From the NCBI RefSeq assembly GCF_024199945.1, contig NZ_JANADP010000001.1, positions 62,001 through 126,000 on the forward strand: a stretch of DNA of 64,000 bases, read 5' to 3'. The stretch is from Bradyrhizobium sp. CCGUVB4N. Its GTDB lineage: Bacteria; Pseudomonadota; Alphaproteobacteria; Rhizobiales; Xanthobacteraceae. This document shows, in pieces, positions 28,812 to 38,859 of this stretch. The first letter of the stretch is position 1, and each line of letters opens with the position of its first letter. The notes below the pieces were generated by a model, which was not told where the DNA came from, did no database searches, and was given only the letters and a program-made list of their open reading frames with translations. The translations under genes were made by a program, and so were the position numbers.

Positions 28812-28948
28812 CTCTTGTCCCGGACGCGGTGCGGCGCGAAGTGCCGCTCCGCAGAGCCGGGACCCACACTGTCCTTCGCGGAACGAAGTAACTGGGCCCC
28901 GGCTCAGCGGCGCATCACTGCGTGCTGCGCCGCGTCCGGGGCACGAGC
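28812..28948. repeat. long palindromic repeat, copy 2 of 3
   Basis: Outer arms CTCTTGTCCCGGACGCGG and CCGCGTCCGGGGCACGAG match as complements at 16 of 18 positions. The internal GAGCCGGGACCCA / GGGCCCCGGCTC arms match those of the copy at 14191-14331. It separates murU from addB. Confidence 0.78.
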
Positions 28949-29044
28949 GTGGTGCCAGACGAACAGCGGGGACGATTCCTCCCCGCCCCATGACCAATCC
29001 AGCCTGCGTCCCTATATTGCCGTGATCCCCGAATCAGGCAGCCC

Positions 29045-32000
29045 ATGCGCGTTTTCAGCGTTCCCCTCTCAGTTCCGTTCCTGCGCACCATCGTCACGGC
29101 CCTGCTCGACGGCCGGCTGGTCGATGGATTCGAGGCGCGCAAGGAACCGGCGCGACTCGCGGACGCCACGCTGTACCTGCCGACGCGGCGCGCCATGCGC
29201 GTGGTCCGCGAGATCTTCCTCGACGAGATGAAGGCGGACGCGGTGGTGCTGCCGCGCATCGTCGCGCTCGGCGACATCGACGAGGACGAGCTCGCCTTCG
29301 CAGATGAAGGTGAACAGCAATTTTCCGGCGCAACGCCGCTCGAGATTCCACCACGGCTCGGCGAGCTCGAACGCCGCTTGACGCTGGCCCAGCTCGTCGC
29401 CGCCTGGGCCAAGGGCCCGGTGCTGGCGCCGCTGGTGGTCGGAGGGCCCGCCTCGACACTGGCGCTGGCCGGCGACCTCGCCCGCCTGATCGACGACATG
29501 GTCACGCGCGGTGTCGACTGGAGCGCGCTCGACGGGCTCGTGCCGGATATGCTCGATCGCTACTGGCAGCATTCGCTCGAATTCCTGCGTATCGCCCGCA
29601 TCGCCTGGCCGAGCCATCTCGCCGAGATCAACCGCATCGAGCCGGCGGCGCGGCGCGATCTCCTGATCGCGGCCGAAGCAAAGCGGCTGACCGCGCATCC
29701 GCATGGACCCGTGATCGCGGCCGGCTCGACCGGTTCGATGCCGGCCACCGCGAAGTTCCTGCATGCGGTCGCGGCGCTGCCGCACGGCGCCGTCGTGCTG
29801 CCGGGTCTCGATACCGATCTCGATGACGAGGCCTGGCGCAGCATCGGCGGCAGCAGGGACCTGCTGGGCATCACCGAGAATCCTACCTCGAACCATCCGC
29901 AATATGCGATGCATGCGCTGCTGGATCGCTTCGGCATCAAGCGCAGCGACGTCGAGATCCTTCATCCGCCGGCCGAAGGTGGCCGCGATCTGCTCGCATC
30001 CGAATCGATGCGGCCCTCCGCCAAGACGGAGGTCTGGCACGACCGGCTGAAGCAGCCTGATGTTGCCGCGAAGATCGCCGGCGGCATGAGGAACCTTGCC
30101 GTCGTCGAAGCCCCCAATCCGGAAATGGAGGCGCTCGCGATCGCCATTGCGATGCGCGAGGCGCGGCATCTCGACAAGTCGGCGGCACTGGTGACGCCCG
30201 ATCGCGCGCTGGCGCGGCGGGTGATGGCGGCGCTGACGCGATGGGATCTCGCTTTTGACGATTCCGGCGGCGACGTGCTGATGGAAACCTCCGCCGGCGT
30301 CTTTGCCCGGCTGGCAGCCGAGGCTGCGACCAGGGGATTGGAGCCGCCGACGCTGCTGGCGATGCTGAAGCATCCGCTGTGCCGGCTCGGCCGGCCGCCT
30401 GGCGCATGGAAGACGGCGATCGAGGGATTGGAGCTTGCCGTGTTGCGCGGCACGCGCCCGCCTTCGGGCACGGGCGGGCTGCTGCGCGAATTCAATCGCT
30501 TTCGCGAGGAGCTGGCAAAGCTGTGGCGCAGCGAAGTCTCCGCGTTGCACCACGCCGAACCCCGCGCGCGCCTCAAGCCGGAAGACCTCGATCGCATCCA
30601 GGCCCTGATCGATGCGTTGCAGAAAGCCCTGGCGCCGATCGAGAGCCTGGCGTCATCGAAACCGTTTGACTTCGCCGAGCTCGCGCATCGCCATCGCGAG
30701 ATCATGATCGAGCTGTCGCGCGACGAACTGGGCATTCCGCTCGCCTTCGAGGAGCGTGAAGGCCTCGCGCTCGCCGGCGCCTTCGACGATCTCCTGCGCG
30801 GCGGCACGACCAGCGGATTGATGGTGACGCTGCCGGACTATGCCGACTTGTTCCAGACCGCGTTCGGCGATCGCGCGGTGCGGCGGCGCGACAAGCCCGG
30901 CGCGCGCCTGCAGATCTACGGCCCGCTGGAATCGCGCCTGATGCAGACCGACCGCGTCATCATCGGCGGGCTCATTGAGGGCGTCTGGCCGCCCGCGCCG
31001 CGGATCGATCCCTGGCTCAGCCGCCCGATGCGGCACGAGCTTGGTCTCGATCTGCCGGAGCGGCGCATCGGCCTCTCCGCGCACGACTTCGCGCAGCTAC
31101 TCGGGGGCGACGAGGTGATCCTCACCCATTCCGCCAAAGCCGGCGGCGCACCGGCGGTGGCGTCGCGCTTCCTGCATCGGCTAGAGGCGGTCGCGGGCGA
31201 CGAGCTCTGGAAGGCTGCGATTCGCGCCGGCGAGAAATACGTGCAGTTCGCGGGCGCGCTGGACCAGCCCACCCAAGTCACGCCGATCAAGCAGCCGGAG
31301 CCGCGACCGCCGCGCGCGACGCGGCCGCTGAAGATGTCGGTGACCGCGATCGAGGATTGGCTGCGCGATCCCTACACGATCTACGCCAAACACATCCTGC
31401 GGCTGGACGCGCTCGATCCGGTCGACATGCCGCTCTCGGCCGCCGACCGCGGCTCGGCGATCCACGATGCGCTCGGCGAGTTCACCGAGACCTACGCCGC
31501 ACAGCTCCCGCCGGATCCCGCGCGGGTCTTGCGCGCGATCGGCGAAAAGTATTTTGCCCCGCTGATGGAGCGGCCCGAGGCGCGGGCGCTGTGGTGGCCG
31601 CGCTTCCAGCGCATCGCGCGCTGGTTCGGCGAATGGGAGACGGTACGGCGCGACGCGATCGAGGCCATCACCGCGGAGACCCGTGGCGAGATCTCGATCC
31701 GGCTCGACAACGAGCGCAGCTTCCACCTCTCCGCCCGCGCCGACCGCATCGAGCGGCGCCAGGGCGGCGGCTACGCCATCCTCGACTACAAGACCGGCCA
31801 GCCGCCCACGGGCAAGCAGGTCCGCATGGGCCTGTCGCCGCAACTCACCTTGGAAGCCGCGATCCTGCGTGAGGGCGGCTTTCCCGACATCGACGCCGGC
31901 GCGTCCGTGAGCCAGCTCGTCTATGTCCGCCTCAGCGGCAACAATCCGCCGGGCGAGGAGCGCATTCTCGAGCTCAAGTACAAGCAGGGCGACGAGCCGC

Positions 32001-32191
32001 AACCGCCGGACACGGCCGCCGCGGAAGCGCGCGCCAAGCTGGAGGCGCTGATCCGCGCCTTCGACGACGAGAACCAGCCCTACACCTCGCTGAACCTGCC
32101 GATGTGGACCAACCGCTACGGTGCCTATGACGATCTCGCCCGGATCAAGGAATGGTCCGCGGCTGGCGGCCTGGGGATCGAGGAATGGTAA
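29045..32191 (+). CDS. addB: AddB subunit of the AddAB double-strand break repair nuclease
   Basis: Non-helicase partner of AddA in the RecBCD-like enzyme that resects DNA ends and loads RecA. It has 1048 residues. An inactive helicase-like body makes up most of it, and a C-terminal RecB-family nuclease domain (about 765-1000) shows GSAIHDALGEF, IEAITAETRGEI and the metal motif AILDYKTGQ followed by QLTLEAAIL. The stop codon overlaps the addA start by 7 bp. The length and order addB-addA are as in other rhizobia. Confidence 0.95.
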   Translation: MRVFSVPLSVPFLRTIVTALLDGRLVDGFEARKEPARLADATLYLPTRRAMRVVREIFLDEMKADAVVLPRIVALGDIDEDELAFADEGEQQFSGATPLEIPPRLGELERRLTLAQLVAAWAKGPVLAPLVVGGPASTLALAGDLARLIDDMVTRGVDWSALDGLVPDMLDRYWQHSLEFLRIARIAWPSHLAEINRIEPAARRDLLIAAEAKRLTAHPHGPVIAAGSTGSMPATAKFLHAVAALPHGAVVLPGLDTDLDDEAWRSIGGSRDLLGITENPTSNHPQYAMHALLDRFGIKRSDVEILHPPAEGGRDLLASESMRPSAKTEVWHDRLKQPDVAAKIAGGMRNLAVVEAPNPEMEALAIAIAMREARHLDKSAALVTPDRALARRVMAALTRWDLAFDDSGGDVLMETSAGVFARLAAEAATRGLEPPTLLAMLKHPLCRLGRPPGAWKTAIEGLELAVLRGTRPPSGTGGLLREFNRFREELAKLWRSEVSALHHAEPRARLKPEDLDRIQALIDALQKALAPIESLASSKPFDFAELAHRHREIMIELSRDELGIPLAFEEREGLALAGAFDDLLRGGTTSGLMVTLPDYADLFQTAFGDRAVRRRDKPGARLQIYGPLESRLMQTDRVIIGGLIEGVWPPAPRIDPWLSRPMRHELGLDLPERRIGLSAHDFAQLLGGDEVILTHSAKAGGAPAVASRFLHRLEAVAGDELWKAAIRAGEKYVQFAGALDQPTQVTPIKQPEPRPPRATRPLKMSVTAIEDWLRDPYTIYAKHILRLDALDPVDMPLSAADRGSAIHDALGEFTETYAAQLPPDPARVLRAIGEKYFAPLMERPEARALWWPRFQRIARWFGEWETVRRDAIEAITAETRGEISIRLDNERSFHLSARADRIERRQGGGYAILDYKTGQPPTGKQVRMGLSPQLTLEAAILREGGFPDIDAGASVSQLVYVRLSGNNPPGEERILELKYKQGDEPQPPDTAAAEARAKLEALIRAFDDENQPYTSLNLPMWTNRYGAYDDLARIKEWSAAGGLGIEEW

Positions 32192-35100
32192 AGGTGCCGC
32201 GCCCCATCCCGGATGAAGTGCGTGCCCGGCAGGCGCGTGCATCGGACCCGACCGCGTCGGCGTTCGTGTCGGCCAATGCCGGCTCGGGCAAGACTCACGT
32301 GCTGGTGCAGCGCGTGATCCGTCTGCTGCTCTCGGGCGTGCCGCCGGAAAAGATCCTCTGCATCACCTTCACCAAGGCCGCTGCCGCCAACATGGCCGAG
32401 CGCGTGTTCACCACGCTTGGCCATTGGGTGACGCTCGACGACACCGGGCTCGACGCCGCGATCCGCGCCGTCGGCATCCCGCATCCGGATCGAAAACTGC
32501 GCCGCGAAGCGCGAAAACTGTTCGCCTGCGCGCTGGAGACGCCGGGCGGATTGAAAGTGCAGACCATCCACGCGCTCTGTACCCGCCTGCTCCAGCAGTT
32601 TCCGTTCGAGGCCAACGTGCCGGCGCGTTTCGCCGTGATGGACGACCGCGACCAGACCGACATGATGGAGCGCGCCAATCTGAAAGTATTTTTGGAGGCC
32701 GCGCGCGATCCTGACAGCGTCACCGGCCGTGCGTTGCTGACCGCGATGGCGAGCGCCGCCGACGTCACCTTCAAGGAAGTGATCCGCGAGGCCTGCCTGA
32801 GCCGCGATCACTTCATGGCCTGGACCGATGAGGCCGGGAACGCCGGCACGGCAGCCGAGCAGATGGCGACCGTGCTGGGCGTCGATGCCGGCGATCGCAT
32901 CGAGGACGTCGAGACCGAGATTCTCGATGGCCCGTTCCTGCCCCGCTCGCGCTGGGACGACATCGCTTTCGCACTGGAGGATGGCAGCAAGTCCGACAAC
33001 GACCAGGCCGGTCGCCTTCGTGAGGCGAAGGTGTTTTCCGGCGCGGCGCAGGTCGATGCCTATCTCGGCGTTTTTCTCACCGACGAAAAACTGCCGCGCA
33101 AGGCCGTGCTGACCAAGAAGTTCGGCGAGCAAAATCCGTCCGTCGCGCGCCTGTTCGAGAACGAGGCGCTTCGCCTAGGTGGATTGATCGAGAAGCGCCG
33201 CGCGGTGACCATGCGCGACCGCACCGCGGCGCTCCTGCACATCGCCACAGCCGCCGCCGCAAACTACCGCCGCGAGAAGCAGGAACGCGGGCTGCTCGAC
33301 TACGACGACCTCATCGACAAGACGCTGGCGATGCTCAACCGCATCTCCGCAGGCTGGGTGCATTACAAGCTCGACCGCGGCGTCGATCACGTCCTGATCG
33401 ACGAGGCCCAGGACACCAGCCCGCGGCAATGGGACATCGTCGCGCACATCATCTCGGAATTCACGGCCGGTGAAGGCGCGCGCGAGGGGTTGAACCGCAC
33501 GGTCTTCGCCGTCGGCGACGAGAAGCAGTCGATCTTCTCGTTCCAGGGTGCGGCTCCCCACGAATTCGACGCACGCCGGCGCGAGCTGCACCGCAAGTTC
33601 ACCGCGGCCGGGCTGAAATTCGATCCGGTCGCCTTCACCTATTCGTTCCGTTCGGGCGCTGCGATCCTGCATTCGGTCGACCACGTCTTCCGCGATCCCC
33701 AGATCTACAAGAGCATCCATTCGGTCGAGATCGGTCATCCCCTGCACAATGCGCTCGCCGATGCCGGCCCGAGCGTGATCGAGCTGTGGGATCTTGCCGA
33801 GGCCGATGACCGGCAGGAGATCGAGGGCTGGCGCGCGCCGTTCGACGGCGTCGCCGTCACCAGTCCCGAGGTCAAGCTCGCCCGCCGCATCCAGACCGAG
33901 ATCAAGCGGCTGGTCGAGAGCGGCACGCTGACGGGGCACGAGGGCGAGCGCCGTCCGCTGCGCTACGGCGACATGCTGATCCTGGTGCGCCGGCGCGGCA
34001 ACGCGTTCGACGCGGTGATCCAGGCGCTGAAGCACGCCAACGTTCCCGTCGCCGGTGCCGACCGGCTTAAGTTGACCGAGCACATCGCGATCATCGATCT
34101 GATGAATCTCGCGGATGCGCTGCTGCTGCCGCAGGACGATCTCGCGCTGGCGGTGGCGCTGAAGAGCCCGCTGTTCGGTCTCGACGACGACGATCTGTTC
34201 CAGCTCGCGCATGGCCGCAAGGGATCACTGCGCCGCGCGCTCGGCGAACAGGCGCCGACAAGCGAGAAGTTCGCGACAGTGCTGCGACGCCTCGAAGCCT
34301 GCGAGATCCGTGCGCGCGAGGAGACGCCGTTCGCCTTCTATGCCTGGCTGCTCGGCGGTGACGGCGGCCGCGCGCGCATGTTGCGCCGGCTCGGCCATGA
34401 GGCCAACGACGCGCTCGACGAATTTCTGGAACTGGCGCTGAATTGCGAGCGCAAGGCACCGGCTTCGCTGCAGGGCTTCATGGCCTGGCTGCGCTCGGCA
34501 GACACCGAGGTGAAGCGCGACATGGAAATCACCCGCGACGAGGTGCGGGTGATGACGGTGCACGGCGCCAAGGGCCTGGAAGCGTCGGTCGTGTTCATGG
34601 TCGACACCACGTCGTCGCCCGCGGACTCGCAACGGGTCCGGCTGATTCACGTGCCGCGGGGCAATGGCGGCGAGGTCGTGGTCTGGGCCGGGCGCAAGGC
34701 GGACGATCCCAAGCCCGTCGCCGATGCCCGCAAGGCGATGCTGGAGGAGACCGAGGACGAATATCGCCGCCTGCTCTATGTCGCGATGACGCGCGCGGCG
34801 GATCGGCTGATCGTCGGCGGCTGCCTGCCCGGCAACATGCGGACGGTCCGCAAGCTGAGCTGGTACGACCTGATCGACACCGGGCTCACCGGCTCCGGCC
34901 TGGACAAGCAGACGATCGAGACGCCGCTCGGCAAGGTGACCCGATTCGCCCGTCCCGAGGATGTCGCGGCGCTGGGCACACCGGCGACCAGCGTGGACCA
35001 GACGATCACCCTGCCCGACTGGCTGCGGATGCCGGTGCCGCGTGAGAGCCTCGACGGCGATCCGGTGCGCCCCTCCGGCCAGCCGGCCGAGGAAGGCCGG

Positions 35101-35694
35101 GCGGTGCGATCAGGCGAATCGGTCCAGTCGCGCGCATTGGCGCTCCAGCGCGGCACGCTGGTGCACCGGCTGCTGCAGTCCCTGCCCGACATCGCCACCG
35201 AGCGCCGGCGTGAGGCCGCGCTTGGCTTCATGACCCGCAATGCCGGCGACTGGTCCGAAGCCGACCGCGTGTTGCTGGCCGACAAGGTGCTCGGTTTGAT
35301 CGCCGAACCACGCTTTGTCCCGGTGTTTACCGAGGGCAGCCGGGCGGAGGTCGCCATCGTCGGGAAACTCGACCGGCCGGGCCGCCCGCCGGCGCTGGTG
35401 TCGGGGCAGATCGACCGGCTGGTGGTTCGCCCAGACGAGGTTTTGATCGTTGATTTCAAGACCAACCAGACCGCCCCGAAAAGCGCCGCGGAAGCCCCCG
35501 CCGCCTATGTCCGGCAGCTTGCGCTGTACCGGGCGGTGCTGACGCGGCTTTATCCCCAAAAGCCGATCCGCGCCGTCCTGCTCTGGACCGAGGCCCTTGA
35601 ATATATGGAGATTTCAGCCCCCGCGCTGGACGCGGCGCTGGCATCCCTTCATGTCGGCGTGAGCGTCCTTGACCCGGCAAGGGGCCGTTCATAG
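32185..35694 (+). CDS. addA: AddA helicase-nuclease subunit
   Basis: UvrD-family helicase and nuclease subunit of AddAB, 1169 residues. Walker A is SANAGSGKTHVLVQRV near residue 28; helicase motifs include CITFTKAAAANMAER, LIDEAQDTSPRQW (Walker B), VGDEKQSIFSFQGA, MTVHGAKGLEASVVF and RLLYVAMTRAADRL. The C-terminal RecB nuclease motif is LIVDFKTNQ. The ATG at 32185 overlaps the end of addB by 7 bp and starts MVKVPRPIPDEV. It ends 69 bp before trxA. Confidence 0.96.
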   Translation: MVKVPRPIPDEVRARQARASDPTASAFVSANAGSGKTHVLVQRVIRLLLSGVPPEKILCITFTKAAAANMAERVFTTLGHWVTLDDTGLDAAIRAVGIPHPDRKLRREARKLFACALETPGGLKVQTIHALCTRLLQQFPFEANVPARFAVMDDRDQTDMMERANLKVFLEAARDPDSVTGRALLTAMASAADVTFKEVIREACLSRDHFMAWTDEAGNAGTAAEQMATVLGVDAGDRIEDVETEILDGPFLPRSRWDDIAFALEDGSKSDNDQAGRLREAKVFSGAAQVDAYLGVFLTDEKLPRKAVLTKKFGEQNPSVARLFENEALRLGGLIEKRRAVTMRDRTAALLHIATAAAANYRREKQERGLLDYDDLIDKTLAMLNRISAGWVHYKLDRGVDHVLIDEAQDTSPRQWDIVAHIISEFTAGEGAREGLNRTVFAVGDEKQSIFSFQGAAPHEFDARRRELHRKFTAAGLKFDPVAFTYSFRSGAAILHSVDHVFRDPQIYKSIHSVEIGHPLHNALADAGPSVIELWDLAEADDRQEIEGWRAPFDGVAVTSPEVKLARRIQTEIKRLVESGTLTGHEGERRPLRYGDMLILVRRRGNAFDAVIQALKHANVPVAGADRLKLTEHIAIIDLMNLADALLLPQDDLALAVALKSPLFGLDDDDLFQLAHGRKGSLRRALGEQAPTSEKFATVLRRLEACEIRAREETPFAFYAWLLGGDGGRARMLRRLGHEANDALDEFLELALNCERKAPASLQGFMAWLRSADTEVKRDMEITRDEVRVMTVHGAKGLEASVVFMVDTTSSPADSQRVRLIHVPRGNGGEVVVWAGRKADDPKPVADARKAMLEETEDEYRRLLYVAMTRAADRLIVGGCLPGNMRTVRKLSWYDLIDTGLTGSGLDKQTIETPLGKVTRFARPEDVAALGTPATSVDQTITLPDWLRMPVPRESLDGDPVRPSGQPAEEGRAVRSGESVQSRALALQRGTLVHRLLQSLPDIATERRREAALGFMTRNAGDWSEADRVLLADKVLGLIAEPRFVPVFTEGSRAEVAIVGKLDRPGRPPALVSGQIDRLVVRPDEVLIVDFKTNQTAPKSAAEAPAAYVRQLALYRAVLTRLYPQKPIRAVLLWTEALEYMEISAPALDAALASLHVGVSVLDPARGRS

Positions 35695-35763
35695 GTTGAG
35701 GCCATGATCCCGGGCGCGATTCCACGTCGCGCCGATTCTCTTTCAAACGAGTGAGGTACTCCA

Positions 35764-36084
35764 ATGGCCGTTGGCAAGGTTTCCGATACCGATTTCGAAG
35801 CCGAAGTGCTCAAGGCGAACGGTCCGGTCGTCGTCGATTTCTGGGCCGAATGGTGCGGCCCCTGCCGCATGATCGCACCCGCCCTCGATGAGATCGCCGG
35901 CGCGATGGGCGACAAGGTCAAGATCGTCAAGCTCAACGTCGACGAGAGCCCGAAGACCGCGTCGAAGTATGGCGTGATGTCGATCCCCACCCTGATGATC
36001 TTCAAGGGCGGCGAGATGGCCTCCCGCCAGGTCGGCGCGGCGCCGAAGGCGAAGCTCCAGCAGTGGATCACCTCGGCGGTCTGA
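35764..36084 (+). CDS. trxA: thioredoxin 1
   Basis: General cytosolic disulfide reductase of 106 residues. The active site is WCGPC with Cys31 and Cys34, the cis-proline is in MSIPTLMIF, and the typical [13 protein letters not shown] strand is present. It follows addA in the same direction and is closed by a strong rho-independent terminator 27 bp after its stop codon. Length and sequence are standard for TrxA. Confidence 0.97.
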   Translation: MAVGKVSDTDFEAEVLKANGPVVVDFWAEWCGPCRMIAPALDEIAGAMGDKVKIVKLNVDESPKTASKYGVMSIPTLMIFKGGEMASRQVGAAPKAKLQQWITSAV

Positions 36085-36110
36085 TCCACCTCGCGACACG
36101 ATGATTTTCG

Positions 36111-36144
36111 AAAACGGCCGGCCAATCGCCGGCCGTTTTATTTT
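36111..36144 (+). terminator. rho-independent terminator after trxA
   Basis: Arms AAAACGGCCGGC (36111-36122) and GCCGGCCGTTTT (36128-36139) form a perfect 12-bp stem with a 5-base loop, then TTTTATTTT. It lies between convergent trxA and the SRPBCC gene; the A-rich left side would also serve the minus strand. Confidence 0.92.
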
Positions 36145-36165
36145 GTCCGTGGCTCGGCGAGCGAC

Positions 36166-36579
36166 CTATTTCTGCTCCGCGAGCTTCGCCAGGCTTGCGA
36201 GAACCTCGGGAAAATCTGCGGAAACAGCCGGACCGATGTCGGAGGCCTCCGGGCCTTGCGCATCAACGGCGTAAATGATTCGCGTGCGCGCCGATCCGAG
36301 CGGCTCGATGCGATGGGCGACCTTGATGACGAGATCGCCGACCCGCGTTTCGTCGACGAAGTGGACGTTCTCGCGCACATCGATGAGTTGCGACCGCAGC
36401 GCCTCCTCACCGGGCGGCTTCATCGTGAACCAGGTGCCGGCCGCGAATGGCCCGTCAATGTCGATCTGCTCGATGCCCGCGTTCCAGTTTTTCCAGCCAG
36501 GTACGTCGCAAAAAATGCTCCAGATCGTCTCTGGGGTTGCCGACGTCTCGATGGCATATTCGGTTCGCCAGGCATCCAT
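36166..36579 (-). CDS. SRPBCC (START-like) family protein
   Basis: Small lipid- or hydrophobic-ligand-binding fold protein of 137 residues. It shows the family pattern SATPETIWSIFCDVPGWKNWN at the N-terminus, a GTWFTMKPPGEE strand, and a C-terminal helix (SADFPEVLASLAKLAE). The start at 36579 (MDAWRTEYAIET) follows a GGGGGGAA ribosome site and the family normally starts here. The ligand and role are unknown; related proteins are annotated polyketide cyclase/dehydrase. It is convergent with trxA. Confidence 0.82.
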   Translation of the reverse strand: MDAWRTEYAIETSATPETIWSIFCDVPGWKNWNAGIEQIDIDGPFAAGTWFTMKPPGEEALRSQLIDVRENVHFVDETRVGDLVIKVAHRIEPLGSARTRIIYAVDAQGPEASDIGPAVSADFPEVLASLAKLAEQK

Positions 36580-36639
36580 CACGCGTTCCCCCCTTGATAT
36601 CGACGAATATAGCAAGGGTAGCACGGATGGAGCGCGGCG

Positions 36640-37380
36640 CTACTTGATCCACCCCGTTGCCAGCGCGTTCGCGAGCTCCGGCTGATTGTTGCGGCGGGCG
36701 AGCGCGGCCATCGTTTCATGATCATAGGCGATCTGGCGGAACGTCACCCGCCAGGCGGCGTCGACGAACTCGAGGATCGCATAGCGCGCGTGGGGCGTGC
36801 CGGCTTCGACCAGATGCGGGAACGGATGCACGTCGCGATAGCCGGGGCTGCCGACGCTGCCGGGATTGACGATCAGGCGGCCGTCGCGAAGCTGCACGGC
36901 GCGGGCAAGATGCGTGTGGGCGCAGAGGATCAGCGGCTGCGTCACGCCTTGCGCAAACGGCTCGATCCGGTCGAGCGGCGACAGCGCCACCGTGCCGTCG
37001 GGAAGCACGGTGTCGAGCCAGTAGATCTCGTCATCCTCGGGCGTGGCGTGGCAGAGAAAGACCTGATCGCGAAACACCCGCGTCATCGGCTGCGCGCGCA
37101 GCCAGTCGAGCTGCGCCGCAGTGAGCTGCGCATGCGCGGGACGGTCCCACGAACCCATCTTCTCCGGGGGACGATCGAGCAGATAGCGGTCGTGATTTCC
37201 GAGCACATGCACGGCGTCGAGCTTCATCAGGATCTCGATGGTGCGCCGTGCATCGAGCGGACCGCTGAGCATGTCACCGAGATTGACGATGTCGGAGATG
37301 CCTTGCGCGCGGATGTCGGCAAGAACCGCCTCCAGCGCGAGATAGTTTCCGTGGACGTCGGCAATCGCGGCAAAACGCAT
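36640..37380 (-). CDS. metallophosphoesterase (YfcE/MJ0936-like)
   Basis: Calcineurin-like phosphoesterase of 246 residues. The metal-binding motifs are in order: ADVHGN near residue 7, NLGDMLSG, LGNHDR, FLCHATP, and CAHTHLARA with the following NPGSVGSPG. The family is mostly phosphodiesterases with broad in vitro activity, so the natural substrate is unknown. It reads in the same direction as folC but is separated from it by a long palindromic repeat, so cotranscription is uncertain. Confidence 0.88.
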   Translation of the reverse strand: MRFAAIADVHGNYLALEAVLADIRAQGISDIVNLGDMLSGPLDARRTIEILMKLDAVHVLGNHDRYLLDRPPEKMGSWDRPAHAQLTAAQLDWLRAQPMTRVFRDQVFLCHATPEDDEIYWLDTVLPDGTVALSPLDRIEPFAQGVTQPLILCAHTHLARAVQLRDGRLIVNPGSVGSPGYRDVHPFPHLVEAGTPHARYAILEFVDAAWRVTFRQIAYDHETMAALARRNNQPELANALATGWIK

Positions 37381-37385
37381 TGTTG

Positions 37386-37512
37386 GTCTCTCCTGCCCCG
37401 GACGCAGCGCAGCGCTTCTTCAGCGGTGCGCTGCAGAGCCGGGGCCCATGTGGTGGCACTCTGGGTCCCGGCTCTGCGCTCCGCTTTGCTGCGCTTGTCC
37501 GGGACACGAGAC
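37386..37512. repeat. long palindromic repeat, copy 3 of 3
   Basis: Imperfect palindrome with arms GTCTCTCCTGCCCCGGACGC and GTCCGGGACACGAGAC and inner AGAGCCGGGGCCCA / GGGTCCCGGCTCT arms. It belongs with 14191-14331 and 28812-28948. It sits between folC and the phosphoesterase gene. Confidence 0.75.
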
Positions 37513-37515
37513 CAT

Positions 37516-38859
37516 CTATGCAGGAGGCGTGCCGTTGAGCCCCAGCACATGGCCGGCGAGATAGAGCGAGCCGGTGATGAGGATGCGCGGCGGCACCTCG
37601 TAGGCGAGCTTCGACAGAGCGCACAGCGCCGCCTCGATGCCGGGGGCGATCTCCACGCGCATGCCGAGGCTGCGGACCGCGTCCGCGAGACGATCCACCG
37701 GCATCGCGTTCTCGGTGTCCGGAATCGGCACCGCAATGATGTGGCGGGTGAGGCCTGCGAAATTGGCCAGAAACGCCTGCGCATCCTTGTTGGCCATCAT
37801 GCCGGCGATGACGACCAGCGGCCGCGACACCCGCTCCTCGAGGTCGCCGAGCGCGGCAGCCGCGACGCGGCCGCCTTCGGCATTGTGCCCGCCGTCGAGC
37901 CAGATCTCGCTGCCTCGCGGCGCGAGAGCGAGCAGTTCGCCCGAGGTGAGACGCTGCATCCGTGCCGGCCATTCGGCACCGACGATGCCGGCCTCGAACG
38001 CTGCGTGGTTGACCTTGAACGTCGGAATCGCCCGCAGCGTCGCGATCGCAAGACCGGCATTGTCGAACTGGTGGCGGCCGAACAGCCGCGGCGCCGCGAG
38101 ATCCATCAGGCCGCGCTCGTCGGAATAGACCAGACGCCCATGCTCGACATTGACGTGCCAGCTTTCATTCGCGGCAAACAGCGGCGCGCGCATGCGCTTG
38201 GCCTGCGCCTCGATCACCGCCATCGCTTCCGGCAACTGCTCCGCGCACACCACGGGCACGCCGTGCTTGATGATCGCGGCCTTCTCGCCGGCGATCGATG
38301 CCAGGGTATCACCGAGGAAATCCATGTGGTCCATGCTGACAGGCGTGATCACGCAGGCCGCGGGCGTATCGACCACATTGGTCGAATCGAGCCGGCCGCC
38401 GAGGCCGACTTCGAGCAGCACCGCGTCGGCAGGATTTTGCGCGAACAGGTGGAAGGCGGCCGCGGTCTTCAGCTCAAAGACGGTCGCAGGCTCGCCGGCA
38501 TTGACGCGCTCGACCTCTTCCAACGCCGCGCGCAATTCGTCGTCAGAGACGAGCACGCCACCACCGGCGCGGCCGAGGCGAAAACATTCGTTGATGCGGA
38601 CGAGATAAGGCGAGGTGTAGGCGTGGACGCGCAGGCCGGCGGCCTCCAGCGTGGCGCGCAAGTATGCGACCGTCGAGCCCTTGCCGTTGGTGCCGGCGAC
38701 ATGGATCACCGGCGGCAGCTTGCGTTCGGGATGACCGAGCCGCTCGAGCAGGCGATGCATCCGCTCGAGCCCGAGATCGATGCGCTTCTGATGCAGGGCC
38801 GACAGCCGCCCGATCAATTCACCGAGCGGCGGCTTTGCACTGTCAGCGGAGGCGTTCAC
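37516..38859 (-). CDS. folC: bifunctional folylpolyglutamate/dihydrofolate synthase
   Basis: ATP-dependent ligase that adds glutamate to dihydropteroate and to folates, 447 residues. The P-loop [17 protein letters not shown] is at about residues 53-69, and [12 protein letters not shown] and [16 protein letters not shown] are family motifs, with [15 protein letters not shown] for the Mg site. The start is GTG at 38859, overlapping the accD stop by 4 bp, so accD-folC are translationally coupled. The accD-folC pairing is widely conserved. Confidence 0.96.
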   Translation of the reverse strand: MNASADSAKPPLGELIGRLSALHQKRIDLGLERMHRLLERLGHPERKLPPVIHVAGTNGKGSTVAYLRATLEAAGLRVHAYTSPYLVRINECFRLGRAGGGVLVSDDELRAALEEVERVNAGEPATVFELKTAAAFHLFAQNPADAVLLEVGLGGRLDSTNVVDTPAACVITPVSMDHMDFLGDTLASIAGEKAAIIKHGVPVVCAEQLPEAMAVIEAQAKRMRAPLFAANESWHVNVEHGRLVYSDERGLMDLAAPRLFGRHQFDNAGLAIATLRAIPTFKVNHAAFEAGIVGAEWPARMQRLTSGELLALAPRGSEIWLDGGHNAEGGRVAAAALGDLEERVSRPLVVIAGMMANKDAQAFLANFAGLTRHIIAVPIPDTENAMPVDRLADAVRSLGMRVEIAPGIEAALCALSKLAYEVPPRILITGSLYLAGHVLGLNGTPPA

